The translations under genes and the position numbers were made by a program. The notes below the pieces were generated by a model that saw only the letters and a program-made list of their open reading frames with translations, searched no databases and was not told where the DNA came from. This document shows positions 61,945 through 64,000 of a stretch of DNA of 64,000 nt, piece by piece (position 1 is the first letter of the stretch; every line of letters starts with the position of its first letter). Source of the DNA: Acidobacteriota bacterium (GTDB lineage Bacteria > Acidobacteriota > Terriglobia > UBA7540); NCBI GenBank assembly GCA_023474345.1, contig JAMCXS010000022.1, positions 1 through 64,000 on the forward strand, given 5' to 3'.

Positions 61945-64000
61945 ATGAATCGAAGAGATTTCATGCGCGGGGTAGCCGCGGGTTTATCGGTTACCCAGGT
62001 TCCAAACCTGCTGCTTGCGGATGAAGCCGAGGCGGCTTCCCCTCGGGCCTGGTTAAAGAACTCGCCCTTCATAGCCGTGGGCAGTTGGGACGACATGCCG
62101 ATTTTCCAGCGGCGGACTGGCGGAGCGCCTACGTGGCAGGAGGCCGATTATCGCCGGGAGCACAGCGAAGAAACGGTGAGCAAGCTCAAGGACGTGGGTG
62201 TCACCATTGCGATTATCGATTTTTTCAAAGGCTTTGGGTTGCAGGCGGAAAAGGAACATATCGATCTTGCGCGGAAACTGGCGGCCCTTTGCCACAAGTA
62301 CGACATCAGGGTGGGGCTGTACGTGGGCAGTACAATCGCCTATGAAACCTTCCTACTGGAAGAGCCGGACGCGGAGGAATGGTTTGTTCCTGATTATTTT
62401 GGAAGGCCGGTGATTTACGACCATCAGACCTTCCGCAAGCGCGTCTACTTTATGCATCCCGGCTATGTGGAATACATCAAGCGCGTAGTGCGTCTCGGCG
62501 TCGAAGACTTAAAAGCCGACATGATTCACTTCGACAACACCAGCATGCAGGCACGGCCGGCGATTTTACAGCATCCGCTGGCGATCCAGGACTTCCGTGA
62601 GTACCTGCAAAACACGCATTCGCCGGAGGAACTGAAGAAGCGGCTGGGCTTCTCGAATGTGAAATACGTGCTGCCGCCCAAGTTTGACTGGCCGCTCCGG
62701 GTTATTGACGATCCCCTGTTCCAGCTATGGACGGACTTTCGCTGTCATCAATTGAACCGTTACTACGGGATAATGAAGCAACTGATTCGAGGGCTAAACC
62801 CGGCGGTGGTTATCGACAATAATCCCAGTTCCGGCATGTCGGGTACGAACACCATCTGGGACCAGGGAGTGAACTACGCGGGGCTTTACCCTCAGCTTGA
62901 CATCAGTTGGACCGAGGAAGGTGATGACGCCACCGTCACTCCGGAAGGCATCCTTGTCTCAAAAATCCGCACCTACAAGGTGGGGAGCATCCTGGGCACG
63001 CAAATCCTGACGTACACGGCAAGCAGCGGGCATTACGGCGCGGGAGAAGGCGGCAGGCTGGCGATGGCGGAGTCCATGGTATTCAACCGCCAAAGCCTGG
63101 GAATGGTGGGCGGACTGTTGGATGCAATAGACTTGCCCGCGGAGGAACGGGATTACATAAACTTTTACCACCAGAACTTCGAAAACTACCGGGATGTTGA
63201 GAACCTCGCCGACGTCGCCGTGCTGTACTCGTATGCAACGATGGGGTTCAACAATGATCGTCCGGCAGTGAGCTTCATGCTGGCGACACAGGCGCTTATT
63301 CAGGCCAGAGTCCCCTTCGATATTATTTTCGACGAGAACCTGAAAGACCTCTCCAAGTATCGCGTGCTGCTGCTGGCCGACCAGGAGTGTCTGGATGACG
63401 AACAGATGGGATTGATCCGGAAGTACGTCGAACAGGGCGGCGGGCTGGTGGCAACTGAGCAGACCTCGTTGTACACCACGTGGCGGCAGCGGCGGCCGGA
63501 TTTCGGGTTGAAAGATCTGCTTCAGGTGAAGGCGCCCGCGTGGCGAGGGGCGGGAAGGCCGGAAGAAGATTTGAAAATCGCTCCGGTAAGGAACCACGTA
63601 GGGCGAGGTCGCGTAAGCTACCTCGCCGCGATCAAGCCCGCGATTGAGAAGCCGCCCACAGTGCGTATGGACAGCCGCTATTGGAAACTGCCGCTCAACT
63701 GGAGAGAGCTGATTGCGGCGGTGCGCTGGGCGGCCGGGGACAGCCTCTCGCTGGAAGTCAAGACGCCCCAGACGCTGAACGTCGTGGTGGAGCTGATGGA
63801 ACAGAAAGGGAAAAACCGGCGGCTGGTCCATTTGCTGAACTATGCGTCCCGGCAGGGATCAACCGTAAGTAATATCGACGTCGACGTGGAGTTGCCACAG
63901 GGCAAACAAATCCGGCAGGTCACGTTGCTGACGCCGGACGGGGGCAAGCGGGAAACGGTGACGCCTAAAGTGGAGAGCGGTCGAGTCAGATTCACCGTAC
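61945..64000 (+). CDS. Tat-exported TIM-barrel glycosidase-like protein, 3'-truncated by window edge
   Basis: The frame is open from ATG 61945 to the end of the window (685 codons without a stop). AAGGAG (61933-61938) is six bases upstream. A twin-arginine-type signal (MNRRDFMRGVAAGLSV) begins the protein. Then comes a TIM-barrel-like body (VTIAIIDFFKGFGLQAEKEH, ADMIHFDNTSMQ, AVVIDNNPSSGMSG), a GATase1-like segment (DLSKYRVLLLADQECLDDEQ) and a beta domain with LVHLLNYASRQG, matching ILHLLNYKQD-type text in the divergent gene at 59490-61499. The two are therefore distant paralogues. No family or substrate can be named. The stop lies beyond the window. Confidence 0.7.
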   Translation, partial: MNRRDFMRGVAAGLSVTQVPNLLLADEAEAASPRAWLKNSPFIAVGSWDDMPIFQRRTGGAPTWQEADYRREHSEETVSKLKDVGVTIAIIDFFKGFGLQAEKEHIDLARKLAALCHKYDIRVGLYVGSTIAYETFLLEEPDAEEWFVPDYFGRPVIYDHQTFRKRVYFMHPGYVEYIKRVVRLGVEDLKADMIHFDNTSMQARPAILQHPLAIQDFREYLQNTHSPEELKKRLGFSNVKYVLPPKFDWPLRVIDDPLFQLWTDFRCHQLNRYYGIMKQLIRGLNPAVVIDNNPSSGMSGTNTIWDQGVNYAGLYPQLDISWTEEGDDATVTPEGILVSKIRTYKVGSILGTQILTYTASSGHYGAGEGGRLAMAESMVFNRQSLGMVGGLLDAIDLPAEERDYINFYHQNFENYRDVENLADVAVLYSYATMGFNNDRPAVSFMLATQALIQARVPFDIIFDENLKDLSKYRVLLLADQECLDDEQMGLIRKYVEQGGGLVATEQTSLYTTWRQRRPDFGLKDLLQVKAPAWRGAGRPEEDLKIAPVRNHVGRGRVSYLAAIKPAIEKPPTVRMDSRYWKLPLNWRELIAAVRWAAGDSLSLEVKTPQTLNVVVELMEQKGKNRRLVHLLNYASRQGSTVSNIDVDVELPQGKQIRQVTLLTPDGGKRETVTPKVESGRVRFTV

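Noticed and set aside
1-64000. tRNA or rRNA genes
   Set aside because: No cloverleaf-type or rRNA-like sequence was recognised by eye in the gaps; a tRNA search program would settle it.

Overview
The window looks like a chromosomal segment of an Acidobacteriota bacterium. The grounds are a very long TonB-dependent receptor with an N-terminal carboxypeptidase-regulatory-like domain, many Tat- or Sec-exported glycoside hydrolases of plant and fungal polysaccharide type, futalosine-pathway menaquinone genes, a SUF (not ISC) iron-sulfur operon, and intergenic DNA full of REP-like palindromes with RAYT transposases. Taxonomy is inferred from family content only; no rRNA or tRNA gene was found.

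Layout. 1-3.9 kb: 3' end of a ClC channel gene followed by a diverged second copy of its last codons, then a REP/RAYT zone with one intact RAYT, one RAYT remnant, one RAYT with a nonsense codon, and between them a zinc-ribbon plus deoxyribosyltransferase-like protein. 3.9-12.3 kb: exported carbohydrate enzymes (GH18, GH28, GH78-like, GH3). 12.9-20.9 kb: a respiratory sulfur-type gene set. A Tat-exported molybdopterin oxidoreductase, a four-cluster ferredoxin, a cytochrome b fused to a YeeE-type domain, a second YeeE-type half and a rhodanese-like protein form a minus-strand operon, divergent from a membrane multiheme cytochrome c with a CRP/FNR-like palindrome between them. 21.3-29.2 kb: TonB receptor, NCS1 permease, PIG-L deacetylase and a zinc-ribbon membrane protein on the plus strand. 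29.3-36.6 kb: a frameshifted unknown gene, then galK, galT, mqnC, mqnA, xerC and trmFO on the minus strand. 36.8-45.3 kb: GH3 with a PA14-like insert, the pntAA-pntAB-pntB transhydrogenase operon, and GH92. 45.7-53.6 kb: sufB-C-D-S-U-T, an Rrf2 regulator and ygfZ. 53.9-64 kb: MFS transporter, sulfatase, an alpha/alpha-toroid protein, an esterase and two divergent TIM-barrel glycosidase-like genes, the last cut by the window edge.

The most interesting signal is in the sulfur-type operon. The second YeeE half is interrupted by one in-frame UGA exactly where the family motif GGY-C-PGTS has its cysteine. The reading frame continues intact for 100 codons, and 20 nt after the UGA the mRNA can form a 7-bp hairpin with a GGUC loop, very like the fdhF bacterial SECIS element. 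This supports a selenocysteine-containing YeeE/YedE-type sulfur transporter working with a molybdoenzyme.

The gene sets fit an organism that degrades complex glycans, respires with menaquinone and a molybdoenzyme/multiheme system, and builds Fe-S clusters by SUF for those enzymes. Starts were chosen from Shine-Dalgarno placement and signal peptides; family calls come from motif recognition without database searches.
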